In this document: positions 1-8,260 of the stretch, piece after piece
Layout: each line of letters opens with the position of its first letter
How positions within the stretch are numbered: the first letter of the stretch is position 1
Assembly: GCA_026399445.1 (NCBI GenBank)
Contig: JAPLRA010000444.1
Location: forward strand, 1 to 10,464
Direction of reading: 5' to 3'
Length of the DNA: 10,464 nucleotides
DNA from: Sulfuritalea sp.
GTDB lineage: Bacteria; Pseudomonadota; Gammaproteobacteria; Burkholderiales; Rhodocyclaceae
Notes under the pieces: model-generated
Told to the model about the DNA's origin: nothing
Databases searched by the model: none
Seen by the model: the letters and a program-made list of their open reading frames with translations, nothing else
Position numbers and translations under genes: made by a program

Positions 1-347
1 AGTCGCTGCGGCGAGAATTCGTAATCCAGTTTGATGATGCGGCGCGCGGCCTTGATGCGGGCGACGGCTTCTATCCAGTCCAGGCGTTGTTCCGGACCGA
101 TGTAGCCATGGTCCTTGAGCGCCTGGAAGCGCGAAATCTTGTCGCGCAGTTCCTGTTGTTCCTCGCTCGCCCGCGCCAGCTTGGTTTGCATGTCCCGGCG
201 CGCTGCCGTGGCTTCCTGAAAAGCCTTGTCGCTGCTCTTTTTCAGCTGCTGGGTGGTCCACAAGGAGCCGCCTCCCACCAGGGCCATGATGACCAGGAAG
301 GCGATCGCCCATTGCAGGCGCCTGAAGTCTTTGGCGTCCAGCTTCAT
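1..347 (-). CDS. MshJ/PilO-like bitopic pilus assembly protein, 5' part only
   Basis: An open frame starts at ATG 347-345 and runs without a stop off the left edge (115 codons visible). The product has a short basic cytoplasmic tail, one membrane span at about residues 13-30, then a charged, heptad-like helical stretch (about 31-78) predicted to form a coiled coil, followed by the start of a folded part (IGPEQRLDWIEAVARIKAAR). This layout is that of PilO/GspM/MshJ, bitopic inner-membrane proteins that pair with the periplasmic part of PilN/GspL/MshI. It lies 55 bp after the MshI-like gene, the I-J order of the Vibrio MSHA locus. A TAG stop lies in frame 12 nt upstream of the ATG, so this is the first possible ATG. 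The function is inferred from topology and position rather than from a decisive motif. Confidence 0.72.
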   Translation of the reverse strand, partial: MKLDAKDFRRLQWAIAFLVIMALVGGGSLWTTQQLKKSSDKAFQEATAARRDMQTKLARASEEQQELRDKISRFQALKDHGYIGPEQRLDWIEAVARIKAARRIIKLDYEFSPQR

Positions 348-355
348 GCCGCATT

Positions 356-361
356 CACCCT
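356..361 (-). promoter_or_regulatory. Ribosome binding site for the MshJ-like gene
   Basis: AGGGTG on the minus strand lies 8 nt before ATG 347. It is one of the better Shine-Dalgarno matches in the window and supports that start. The match is to the general consensus only. Confidence 0.5.
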
Positions 362-402
362 ATTCGTCACCGTATCTTTCATCGCTTCTCTCGCCGCATT
401 TC

Positions 403-1918
403 TCATAATTGGCGTGCCATGCGCAAGGAGAACTTCGGCACATCCGCAAGCTGCGCGTCGCTCCTGTCGCCGGTGCTCTTGAGCGGCTTGTCGGACTCGA
501 TGTCAAAGGGCCGGCTAAGTACCCGGACATCGGTTTGGGGATCGCGAAGCCGGGCGGCGAAACTTTCAATCAGCTCGAGCTGGGCCCGCTGATCGGTGAC
601 CAGGCCGAGGGGAAGCTGGGCCTGGATTTCAATCACGGTCCAGTTCCCGTTTGTGGCGGCGGTTCCCGGCAGGGCGACGCCAGCCGCCGGCTTCGCAGCC
701 CCGGAACCCTTCTGGCCGGCATCGGGGCGATCGCCCGCCTTCCAGGTCAGGCGGGTAAGTTCGATTTTGGGGATATCGTTGAGTGCGAGGCTCAGGTGCA
801 ACAACATCGGATCCATCGCAGGCGTGTTCTTCTGCACGGCCTCCAGGCGCCCCATCACGGCACGCAGGTTGTCAGGAGTGATGCTGATCTTGGGCAGTCC
901 CTCAAGCAGGCTCCGGTAGCGCTGGGTGTCGGCGGCGGTAAGGGCCTTGGTGGCGTCTATCGTGTCGTGAAGCTCATAGAGATTGAGGGCGGTCTTGCCG
1001 GCAAACAACAGACAGGCGGACAGCACGATCCACGCTGCGCTGGTCAGCGCGAAGCGGATCTGCCAGAGCTGGTGGAGCCGTCTGTCGATTGCTGGCGCGA
1101 ACTGCTGGGCGGGCGTCTTGGTCGCCAGGCAGTGGATGAACAGACTGTCGGCATTGCTGTCGACGGGAGTGTCCTTGAGCCCAAGCTGGCGCGCAGTGGC
1201 CGCAAGATCAATGAACTCGAAATGAAGTTCATTGGTGTTGCGGCAGAGCTCCTGCAATGCCGACACTTGCCCGGGGTGCGCGAGGATCACTGCGCGCAGG
1301 GCGACGCCGCGCGGGATCTGGCGCTGTGCGACGAGGTACTGGAATATCTTGGCGGAATCGGCGGCGCAGGTGCGGCCGATTTCATCGAGGCTGTGGGTGG
1401 CAAGTTGCGACAGCCGCGAAAAATGCAGTTTGCCCTGATCGAAGAAGGTCTGCCGCACCCCGCCGCGGGTCAGGCTGACGCACAGCACCGGGCACCGAAT
1501 AGACACCGGCAAGAATTGCTTCGGCTTCGCGCAGCGTATCCAGCCAGGGCGTGAACGTTTCGATCCGGGTGAGGGCGGCAAACAGCAGCTTTTCGTCACG
1601 TCGTCCGTCCTTGGCGCGACCCAGCGAGATTGCGGCCGAAAGTGGCGTGTTGTAGTAGTACTGACTGAGGCGCCGCTGCAGCAGAGCCGCGCGATCCCCC
1701 CCCTGCACATAGGGGAGATCTTCCAGTTGGAAGCCTTCTTCGGCAATGTCGGCCAGCACAAAAAACAGGCTGGAGCGATGTTTCGTCAGATAGGCGGCGA
1801 GCGCTTCCAGACCCGCCGGTTCATGACTGAACTCGCCTTCGACCTTGATCCGGCCCGAACTCCAGTGGTGTGCCGTGAGGAAGGGCCCGTCGAGAAGAAG
1901 AATGCGCTTGGCGGCCAT
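403..1918 (-). pseudogene. MshI/GspL-like (PilM-PilN fused) inner-membrane protein, reading frame broken near 1490
   Basis: The gene starts at ATG 1918, overlapping the mshG stop by one base (TGATG). The first frame reads convincingly to residue 143 (ending LAGVYSVP, about position 1490), then continues into unrelated sequence and stops at 1382. Credible protein resumes in another frame from about 1491 (VLCVSLTRGGVRQTFF) to TGA at 403. Joined by skipping one base, this gives about 504 residues: an actin-fold, PilM/GspL-type cytoplasmic domain (1 to about 280), a membrane span (about 287-307), and a PilN-like periplasmic part with an Ala/Gly-rich linker. In type IV pili and type II secretion, such proteins link the ATPase to the PilO/GspM partner, which here follows directly. 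The upstream part of the second frame (from 1761) is Cys/Ser/Arg-rich and looks like a shadow. This may be a true mutation, a small deletion or a sequencing error. MshI is the best family guess. Confidence 0.75.
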
Positions 1919-3120
1919 CAGGTTTTCATCTTGGTGATGATGTCGTAGATCGGACCCAGCACGGCCATCATGATCCAGCCCAGAAGCAGGCCGATTGTCA
2001 CGGTCATCACTGGTTCGATCATGGACTGTACCTTCTCGATCGATTCGCGAACATCGCGATTGTAAAAATAACTGACATTGGCCAGTGCCGTATCCAGAGC
2101 TCCGGTGCTCTCACCCACTCGCAACATTCGCAGCACCAGTGGCGGAAACATACCGGCATTCTGAAAGGCCGCTGTGACGTTTTGTCCTTCGGCAATCAAT
2201 TCGCCAACCTTTTCCAGTCCTTCCTTGATGACGAGGTTGCCGACCACGTCTTCGGTAGCCTTGATCGAGTCGAGAATCGTGATGCCCGAAGTGTACATCA
2301 TGGCAAACACCGAAGCGAAGCGGGACAGGATGATCTTGCGCAGGATCTCCCCAATGTACGGCAGGCGCAGCTTCACATCGTCAAAGCGGTAGCGTGCCGC
2401 CTTGCTGGTGCTGACCAGGAAGGCGGTGGCGGCCGCAAGGATGAGCGGCAAGCCGATCACGACATACCAGTAACCGACAAAGAACTCGGACGTGGCAATC
2501 AGTATCTTGGTTTGCGTCGGCAGTTCCTGTCCCATGTTGCGGATGAACCCGGCCATCTTCGGTACCAGGTAGATCATCATGAACATCGTGATGGCAACCA
2601 CGACGGTGCCGAGGAAGGCGGGATACATGATCAGCTTCTTGGTGTGGGCGGCTAGCTCGTCCTGCCATTTGAGTGATTCAAGCAGGTTGTTGAGCACTTG
2701 CGGCAAGGCGCCGGTCTCCTCGCCGGCGCGAATCAGGCTGACCATCACTTCGTCGAACGTCTGCGGATGTTCGGCGAGCGCCTGCGAGAGTGTCTTGCCG
2801 CCCTCGATGCTTTCCACCATGCCGGCAATTATTTCGCGAAAGCGCGGGTTGTCGATGGTGTCGCGCAAGTCGGTGAGGCTTTCGATCAATGACACGCCTG
2901 CCCGTGCCAGTTGCTCCAGGTGAAAACAGAAGTTGATCAGTTCCTGGCGGGTAATCTTGGCACGGTTCATCAGGCCGCCCTGCTTCACCGTGTCGCCATT
3001 GATGAAGTCAAGTTCCATGCGCTTCAGGCGCATTTCGAGGTCAATCGGATTGATGGCTTCCAGTCGGCCCGTGACTGTCCTGCCGTTGCTGTTCATTGCC
3101 TTGTAGGCATAGAGGGCCAT
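1918..3120 (-). CDS. mshG: MshG, GspF/PilC-family inner-membrane platform protein
   Basis: The 400-residue product has the usual GspF/PilC length and layout: an N-terminal cytoplasmic segment beginning MALYAYKAMNSNGRTVTG, a first T2SSF helical domain (about 64-165), a membrane span (about 167-188), a second span (about 216-238), a second T2SSF domain (about 267-370) and a last span (about 371-392). Both domains carry the family motif (LIRAGEETGALPQVL near 129-143 and LRVGESTGALDTAL near 333-346). The protein sits in the inner membrane, contacts the assembly ATPase, and is thought to turn ATP-driven rotation into extraction of pilins. It lies 52 bp after mshE, and its stop overlaps the start of the mshI-like gene. 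The family is certain; the choice of MshG over GspF or PilC rests on the neighbouring MSHA-type genes. Confidence 0.93.
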   Translation of the reverse strand: MALYAYKAMNSNGRTVTGRLEAINPIDLEMRLKRMELDFINGDTVKQGGLMNRAKITRQELINFCFHLEQLARAGVSLIESLTDLRDTIDNPRFREIIAGMVESIEGGKTLSQALAEHPQTFDEVMVSLIRAGEETGALPQVLNNLLESLKWQDELAAHTKKLIMYPAFLGTVVVAITMFMMIYLVPKMAGFIRNMGQELPTQTKILIATSEFFVGYWYVVIGLPLILAAATAFLVSTSKAARYRFDDVKLRLPYIGEILRKIILSRFASVFAMMYTSGITILDSIKATEDVVGNLVIKEGLEKVGELIAEGQNVTAAFQNAGMFPPLVLRMLRVGESTGALDTALANVSYFYNRDVRESIEKVQSMIEPVMTVTIGLLLGWIMMAVLGPIYDIITKMKT

Positions 3121-3172
3121 GGTCGGGATGCGTGCGCGAGTGCGTGCGGGGATGCGCGGTGCCGCGAAGCGG

Positions 3173-4897
3173 CTACATCCGCTCCGTCAGGTCGATGACA
3201 CGACCCACTTCTTCGATCGAGGTCGAGCCGTCGAGCACCCGCCGCAAACCGTCTTCCGACAGGGGGCGGAAGCCCTTCTCCATCGCGAGATTGCGAATTT
3301 CGCGCTGTGGCGCGCGGCGGCTGATGAGATCGTCGAGATCGTTGTCCATGCGCAGCATCTCCATGATGGCGATGCGGCCGCGATAGCCTTGGTATTCACA
3401 GTGGTCGCAGCCCGCGGCGCGATACAGGATGGGCGCCGGCTGACCGCTGACGACCCCTATCAACTTGCACTCGTGGGCCTCGGCAGGGTAGGGCTTGCGG
3501 CAATGGGTGCACAGGCGGCGCACCAGGCGCTGGGCGAGAATGCCGATGATGTTTCCGGCCATGATGTCGGGCAGCACGCCGATGTCGAGCAGGCGCGGTA
3601 CCGCGCCCAGCGCAGAGTTCGTGTGCAGGGTCGAATACACCTGATGGCCTGTCATCGCCGCACGGAAAGCCATTTCGGCGGTATCGGCGTCGCGGATTTC
3701 GCCGACCAGGATAATGTCCGGGTCCTGGCGCATCATCGAGCGGATGCCGTTGGCAAAATCGAGTTTTGCGGATTCCGCCACGGAGGTCTGGCGGATCATG
3801 GCCATCGGATACTCGACCGGATCTTCGAGGGTCATGATGTTCACGCCCTCTTCATTGATGTGGTTGAGCACCGAGTAGAGCGTGGTGGTCTTGCCGCTGC
3901 CGGTGGGGCCGGTAACCAGAATGATGCCTTCCGGGCGCGCCACCATGAGCTTCATCAGCCCCATCTGGTGGTCATCCAATCCCAGCCGGTCCAGCGGCAC
4001 AATGCCTTTTTGCCGGTCGAGAATACGCAGGACGATATTCTCGCCGTGGATGGTCGGTTGCGAGGCAACCCGGAAATCGACGGCGTGCCCGCTGATGTTG
4101 AGCGAGATGCGGCCGTCCTGCGGGGCGCGGGTTTCAGCGATGTTCATGCCACTGATCACCTTGATGCGCACCGCCATTGCCGCCCAGTAGGATTTGTGCA
4201 GGGCGCGGATCTGGCGCAGGATTCCGTCGATGCGATAACGGATACGCAGGAAACTGGCTTCCGGTTCGAAGTGCACGTCGGACGCGTCACGTTTCACCGC
4301 GTCGGTGAGCAGTGCATCTACCAGGCGAACCACCGGCTGACTGTATTCATCGAGTGACGCAGACAGGCTGCGATAGTCGATCTCGCCGGTCTCTATTTCG
4401 TGCAGGATGCCGTCGATCGAGAGTTCATGGCCGTAGTACTGATCGATGGCGTGGGCGATTTCAGATTCGCCGGCAAGCAGCGTTTCGATCACCAGTTCGG
4501 GATGGATCAGCGTGCGTAGTTTGTCGAGCGCGACGATGTCGTTCGGATCTGCGATGGCGATCCGAAGCTTTTGCTCGGACTGCGAGTAGCTGAGCGCCAG
4601 GAACATGTGGCGCCTGGCCAGCTCGCGCGGCACCAGACGCAACGCCTCTCCATCGATGATCGAATTGGCCAGATCAACGGCTTTTTGACCAAGGGATTCA
4701 CCGAGCGCGTCGCGCAGTGTTGCTTCGGATACGAAACCCAAGGAAACCAGCAGCTTGCCCACCGGCTGGTTGGATTTCATCTGCTCCAGCAGCGCAATGC
4801 GGAGTTGATCCTCGCTGATCACGCCTTGCGTGATCAGGATCTGGCCAATGGGGCGGCGGCTGGCTGGTGAATTCATACGAGCATCATTATCCCGCAT
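3173..4897 (-). CDS. mshE: MshE, GspE/PilB-family assembly ATPase with MshEN domain
   Basis: This hexameric ATPase (574 aa) powers pilus extension from the cytoplasmic face. Residues 16-69 form an MshEN domain: two 24-residue repeats (PIGQILITQGVISEDQLRIA... and PVGKLLVSLGFVSEATLRDA...) separated by 5 residues, the layout known to bind c-di-GMP in Vibrio MshE. The ATPase core follows: Walker A GPTGSGKT (330-337), Asp box LEDPVEY (357-363), Walker B DIILVGEIRD (394-403) and His box TGHQVYSTLHTNSA (417-430). A zinc-type tetracysteine motif is complete (C463-x2-C466-x30-C497-x2-C500). No key catalytic residue is missing. The start is uncertain: ATG 4897 and the in-frame ATG 4876 (MNSPASRRPIG) are both possible, neither has a strong ribosome binding site, and the shorter form places the first repeat close to the N-terminus as in relatives. 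It lies 39 bp after the TPR gene. Confidence 0.93.
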   Translation of the reverse strand: MRDNDARMNSPASRRPIGQILITQGVISEDQLRIALLEQMKSNQPVGKLLVSLGFVSEATLRDALGESLGQKAVDLANSIIDGEALRLVPRELARRHMFLALSYSQSEQKLRIAIADPNDIVALDKLRTLIHPELVIETLLAGESEIAHAIDQYYGHELSIDGILHEIETGEIDYRSLSASLDEYSQPVVRLVDALLTDAVKRDASDVHFEPEASFLRIRYRIDGILRQIRALHKSYWAAMAVRIKVISGMNIAETRAPQDGRISLNISGHAVDFRVASQPTIHGENIVLRILDRQKGIVPLDRLGLDDHQMGLMKLMVARPEGIILVTGPTGSGKTTTLYSVLNHINEEGVNIMTLEDPVEYPMAMIRQTSVAESAKLDFANGIRSMMRQDPDIILVGEIRDADTAEMAFRAAMTGHQVYSTLHTNSALGAVPRLLDIGVLPDIMAGNIIGILAQRLVRRLCTHCRKPYPAEAHECKLIGVVSGQPAPILYRAAGCDHCEYQGYRGRIAIMEMLRMDNDLDDLISRRAPQREIRNLAMEKGFRPLSEDGLRRVLDGSTSIEEVGRVIDLTERM

Positions 4898-4936
4898 CTG
4901 CCGGCTAGGGCAAGCCCCATGGCATGCAATCCCTGC

Positions 4937-6322
4937 TTAAGGCTGCAGGGTACGCAGTCTTGTCGCTGCCTGGACCTTGTCGAAGCCGGCGGTCCGGGTC
5001 TGTGCAGCAGCGATGGCCTGTCCGTAGTACTGTGCGGCGAGCTTATTTTGACGCAAGTGCTCGAGGCTGATTGCGAGGTTGTAGATGATGTCGGGATTGT
5101 CCGGTTCAGCGCTGTAGGCTCGAAAATAGGCTTGTTGAGCCTCGTTCCAGCGGCCGTGGCGTGCATAGAGATTGCCTAGGGAAAATTGGGGTGCGGCGAG
5201 TTCGGGCTGATCCGCCGCCAGTGTCTTCAGCCGGCTTTCCGCGGTGCCCGGATCAATCTGGCCACGCATATTGATCAGGGCGGACATGGCCACCGTGTCG
5301 TGCGGGTCGGATTCCGCGATTCGTCGATACAGCGCTTCGGCCTGGTCGAGGCGACCTTGGCGCACGGCAATGGCAGCCAGGCCGTGCAAGGCGTCAGTGT
5401 TGCGCGGATCCGCTTTCTGGGCGTGCTCGTATTCGCTCTGCGCCAGAGTGAGGTCACCCCGATTGAAGGCATCGAAGCCGCGCATCAAGGCGGGATTGAC
5501 CTTTAACGGGGCCTTGGTGACGCGTATCGGGCCCTCGGACTCGGAAGGCGACGCGGCGGGCGAAGCAGCGCGACGGGCCTGGGCCGAAGCCTTGGCGGCG
5601 ACCGGTGCGGAGTCATCGTCCTTGTCGTCCGCCATGGGAATTGTTGCCCGGGCGGTACCCGGTGTGGCAACTGCCGGCGCAACAGACGACGCTGCAACAG
5701 TCGGCGCTGGTGGTACGGCGGCGGGCGAAACTGCGGGGAGCGCTGCCGATGGCGGTGGCATGGGTGCCCGGCTGGCGACCAGAGACGTTTTTGGCTGCAG
5801 CTGCCACCAGAAATAGCCGCCGATGCCGCATACGGACAATACAGTCAGGGCGCCAATTGCAATGGCAAAGGTTTTCCGCGCCGGCGGCTTGTCGGCCTGC
5901 TTTGCGGAAAACAGGTTTTGGGCTGCGGCCTGGTTCTGCGGAGCATCATGTCTTGTGGCACCGGGTCGTGCCTTTGCTTGCGCCGCGCCGCGCGCTGGCG
6001 TCTCTGCAAAGCCTGCATCGGCGAGCGGGTCCCGCACCGGAGCTGCGGGCGGCGCTTTCAATCGCGCGGAAGCGGCCTGCTTGGCTTCGGCAAGAAATTG
6101 CGCGTCAAGTTCTTCCAGATGCGAAGGCAGGTGGGGCAGGGTTCCGGAGCCTGAAACACTCTCGGTGGCGGGTGCTGGCGATGAAACTCCGCTCGAGCCC
6201 GGCATGGGTTCGAGCGAAAGGCCGGCCTGGGCCTGCGCTTCCGTTGAGTTGCCCGAACTCTCACTCTGACCCTGGCGCTTTGCCAGTTCAGCTTTTTTGA
6301 GGGCGTCCATGAGCAGGCTCAT
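4937..6322 (-). CDS. MshN-like TPR protein with single membrane span
   Basis: The product has 461 residues. It begins MSLLMDALKKAELAKRQ, an N-terminal signature resembling that of GspB/ExeB proteins (MSxILDALKKSE), in a cytoplasmic region of about 150 residues rich in Ala, Pro and Gln. One membrane span follows (about 152-172, with FWW at its outer end), then a Pro/Ala-rich spacer (about 183-275) and four to five TPR-like helical pairs (about 277-442, for example NTDALHGLAAIAVRQGRLDQ and PQFSLGNLYARHGRWNEAQQ). The TPRs would lie in the periplasm, where such proteins help secretins or pilus parts assemble. Its ATG overlaps the mshL stop as ATGA, implying coupled translation. Naming it MshN rests on position between mshL and mshE and on its topology; its low-complexity half is poorly conserved in such proteins. 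Confidence 0.8.
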   Translation of the reverse strand: MSLLMDALKKAELAKRQGQSESSGNSTEAQAQAGLSLEPMPGSSGVSSPAPATESVSGSGTLPHLPSHLEELDAQFLAEAKQAASARLKAPPAAPVRDPLADAGFAETPARGAAQAKARPGATRHDAPQNQAAAQNLFSAKQADKPPARKTFAIAIGALTVLSVCGIGGYFWWQLQPKTSLVASRAPMPPPSAALPAVSPAAVPPAPTVAASSVAPAVATPGTARATIPMADDKDDDSAPVAAKASAQARRAASPAASPSESEGPIRVTKAPLKVNPALMRGFDAFNRGDLTLAQSEYEHAQKADPRNTDALHGLAAIAVRQGRLDQAEALYRRIAESDPHDTVAMSALINMRGQIDPGTAESRLKTLAADQPELAAPQFSLGNLYARHGRWNEAQQAYFRAYSAEPDNPDIIYNLAISLEHLRQNKLAAQYYGQAIAAAQTRTAGFDKVQAATRLRTLQP

Positions 6323-8196
6323 CGAGCGCCTGCTCCCTGCGTTTCGATTTGCTTTTGTCCGGGACCGGGGTTGCTGGAAAAGAACTCGCGGCTCGGCAGT
6401 TGGTCGCGGAAGCTGCGATAGTCGCCGTTGATGCTCGGATCGCGAATGATGGTGGGCTTGAGGAAGATCACCAGTTCCGTCTTGGTCGTGGTGTCGTTGC
6501 GGTTGCTGAAGAAATTGCCGAGTACCGGAATGCCACCGAGGCCCGGGATTTCATTGGTGTTGTAGTTGACGCGGTCTTCCATCAGCCCGCCCATCACGGC
6601 CACCTCGCCATCCGAGAGGCGAAGCATGGACTCCATTTCGCGCGTCTGAATTTCGGGAACGACGTTGGCCACCGCCAATCCCGGGGTTGGATCGGTTTTT
6701 CCTGCCCCCTTGAGGCTGGAGATGGTGGGGCGCACGTTCAGCAGAATGCTGCCGTTCTCGCTGATTTGCGGCGTGACGCTCATCACCAGTCCGACCGACA
6801 CCGATTGGGGCGTCGACGTGAAGTTGTTGGTCGTGCCCGTAGTGGTCGTTGTCGAGTCGTTCTTGATCAGGAAGTAGACCACGTTGTCGACAACCTTGAG
6901 CATTGCAGTCTGGTTGTTGAGTACGCTGATTTTCGGACTGGACAGGACTTTGACCTTGCCGAATGTTTCCAACAGGCTGAGCGTCGAGGAGAGGCCGAGT
7001 CCGGGGGCTACGTAATTGAGCAGAAATGCGAATGCGCCTGGCGTGCTGCCGCTGACTGTTGCGAAGGAGCCGGACGCACTGGTGAATGGATTCGGTACGG
7101 GAACCCCTGTCGGATTCTGTGCGGCCGAAAATCCGGCTTGCGGAGTGCCCGGACGCAGGGTACGCAAGCTTTGCCAGTTGATTCCCTGCTGGTAGTTGTC
7201 GCTCAGGCTGACCTCGGCAATCGTGGCTTCGATGATGACCTGACGTCGCGCGTTGGTCAGCACCAGATCGAGGTATTCCTGGACCCTCTCATGCTGCCTG
7301 GATGTAGCGCGGACCACCACGACACCCGCTTCCGGGTTCACAATGACCGAGGCAGCTTCGCGGAAAGTGGTGCGCTTGACGACGGTGGTGCCCTGCTGTT
7401 GAAGGTTCGCAGCATTCGGGCTGCCGGCAAGGCTGGTCGTCTGGGCGGTCGAGCGACTGCCCGACGTTCCGCCTTGGGCACCGGTACCGGTGGTGGCTTG
7501 CTGATCCGAGCGCTCGATAACGGTTTCGCTCGATCCTTCCGGCAGGATCTTGTCGCTTTCGCGCAGGATGTCCTTCAGATTCTTTTCCATCGATTGCCAG
7601 AAATCGTTCTTGGCGGAGCTCTTTACGGATGTATTGGAGTTATTGCCACCGCCGCCCGCCGCGGCGCTGCCGGTCGCGCTGGTGCTGGTCGACGCGATCT
7701 GGGTGTTTATCGAGACCGTGCCGCTCACGTCGCGAGACATGTTGACGTAATCCACCCTGTAGTTGCGCAGGAACGGCGAATCCGGCATCACCACCAGATT
7801 GGGGCCGTCCAGTTCCCAGCGCATATCCACCTGCTTGGAAATGCGCGTCAGGATTTGCTGCAGCGTCTGGTCGATGGCGTTGACGGTGACGATGCCGCTA
7901 ATGCCTGGATGGACATCAACATTAAGTTTCGCATCCCGCGACAGGGCGAACAGAAGATCCTGGACCGGGATGTTGCGCACGGATACAGAGTAGGACTCTG
8001 CCTTGGCAGCGGCTTTGGGGCGCGCAAGGCTGACGGTCGTGGCTACTGGCGCCGGGATATTCGTGCTTGCCGGCACAGCGGCTTCGGCACGTATGTGTCC
8101 GGCGGACGGAGGCAGCGGCGGATTGCTGTTGCATGCCGCCAGCACAAGGCTGGCAACCAGCGCAACCGGGACCGGCGGAATCACTAGTGGGCGCAA
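6319..8196 (-). CDS. mshL: MshL, outer-membrane lipoprotein secretin
   Basis: MshL forms the outer-membrane pore through which the pilus passes. The 625-residue product starts with a lipoprotein signal peptide (MRPLVIPPVPVALVASLVLA) with lipobox LAAC; C22 would be acylated, and N23 at +2 fits outer-membrane sorting. CNSNPPLPPSAGHI after the cysteine is typical of MshL. An STN/N0-type domain follows (about 70-135), then a long Ser/Thr/Gly/Asn-rich stretch (about 165-270), an N1-type domain (about 278-335) and the secretin core (about 385-585), with the family signature around VPEIQTREMESMLRLSDGEV (513-532) and VMGGLMEDR (534-542). The start is TTG 8196: an in-frame TAA lies 21 nt upstream, the TTG has a GGGGG box 5 nt before it, and the next alternative (GTG 8184) would remove the only basic residue of the signal peptide. 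Confidence 0.92.
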   Translation of the reverse strand: MRPLVIPPVPVALVASLVLAACNSNPPLPPSAGHIRAEAAVPASTNIPAPVATTVSLARPKAAAKAESYSVSVRNIPVQDLLFALSRDAKLNVDVHPGISGIVTVNAIDQTLQQILTRISKQVDMRWELDGPNLVVMPDSPFLRNYRVDYVNMSRDVSGTVSINTQIASTSTSATGSAAAGGGGNNSNTSVKSSAKNDFWQSMEKNLKDILRESDKILPEGSSETVIERSDQQATTGTGAQGGTSGSRSTAQTTSLAGSPNAANLQQQGTTVVKRTTFREAASVIVNPEAGVVVVRATSRQHERVQEYLDLVLTNARRQVIIEATIAEVSLSDNYQQGINWQSLRTLRPGTPQAGFSAAQNPTGVPVPNPFTSASGSFATVSGSTPGAFAFLLNYVAPGLGLSSTLSLLETFGKVKVLSSPKISVLNNQTAMLKVVDNVVYFLIKNDSTTTTTGTTNNFTSTPQSVSVGLVMSVTPQISENGSILLNVRPTISSLKGAGKTDPTPGLAVANVVPEIQTREMESMLRLSDGEVAVMGGLMEDRVNYNTNEIPGLGGIPVLGNFFSNRNDTTTKTELVIFLKPTIIRDPSINGDYRSFRDQLPSREFFSSNPGPGQKQIETQGAGAR

Positions 8197-8201
8197 ACGA
8201 A

Positions 8202-8206
8202 CCCCC
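8202..8206 (-). promoter_or_regulatory. Ribosome binding site deciding the TTG start of mshL
   Basis: A GGGGG run on the minus strand sits 5 nt before TTG 8196. It is a partial Shine-Dalgarno match, but it is the only purine-rich site between the in-frame stop and the signal peptide, so it supports the TTG start. Confidence 0.4.
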
Positions 8207-8232
8207 GATAAGATGGTTTAACGACGGAATTT

Positions 8233-8260
8233 AGCATAACACATTATGTTTACGATGCAA
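8233..8260 (-). promoter_or_regulatory. Putative sigma-70 promoter upstream of mshL
   Basis: Within the only AT-rich gap of the window (8197-8311), the minus strand carries TTGCAT (8260-8255), a 16-bp spacer and TATGCT (8238-8233), with TG one base before the -10 hexamer (extended -10). Transcription would begin near 8226, giving a leader of about 30 nt before the mshL start. This would let mshL and the genes after it be expressed apart from the ATPase gene upstream. It was read by eye only and has no experimental support. Confidence 0.45.

Noticed and set aside
87..482. Plus-strand open frame opposite the MshJ-like gene
   Set aside because: The minus strand here encodes a clear bitopic coiled-coil protein continuing the operon; the plus-strand frame is its shadow.
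1485..1497. Programmed +1 frameshift at the CCC codon of mshI
   Set aside because: There is no upstream stimulator, no stop codon at the shift site, and no recoding known to me in this family. It is kept only as the least likely explanation of the frame break.
409..1554. 381-codon plus-strand open frame opposite the mshI-like gene
   Set aside because: The minus strand has a coherent membrane protein in operon context. The plus-strand product has shadow-like composition and no domain.
403..1761. A separate gene starting at ATG 1761 instead of a continuation of the mshI-like gene
   Set aside because: The first 90 residues of that frame are Cys/Ser/Arg-rich nonsense overlapping convincing protein in the other frame; only the part after about 1491 is real.
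3161..3173. Hairpin GCCGC-GAA-GCGGC at the end of mshE as a terminator
   Set aside because: The 5-bp stem is short, has no following T-run, and would cut mshE off from mshG in an operon.
3119..4357. 412-codon plus-strand open frame across mshE
   Set aside because: It lies opposite the conserved ATPase motifs of mshE, is rich in His/Arg/Ala shadow composition, and has no matching domain.
6349..8187. 612-codon open frame on the plus strand, antisense to almost all of mshL
   Set aside because: The sense strand encodes an unmistakable secretin with signal peptide. The antisense product has no recognisable motif, and high-GC codon use commonly leaves such open shadow frames.
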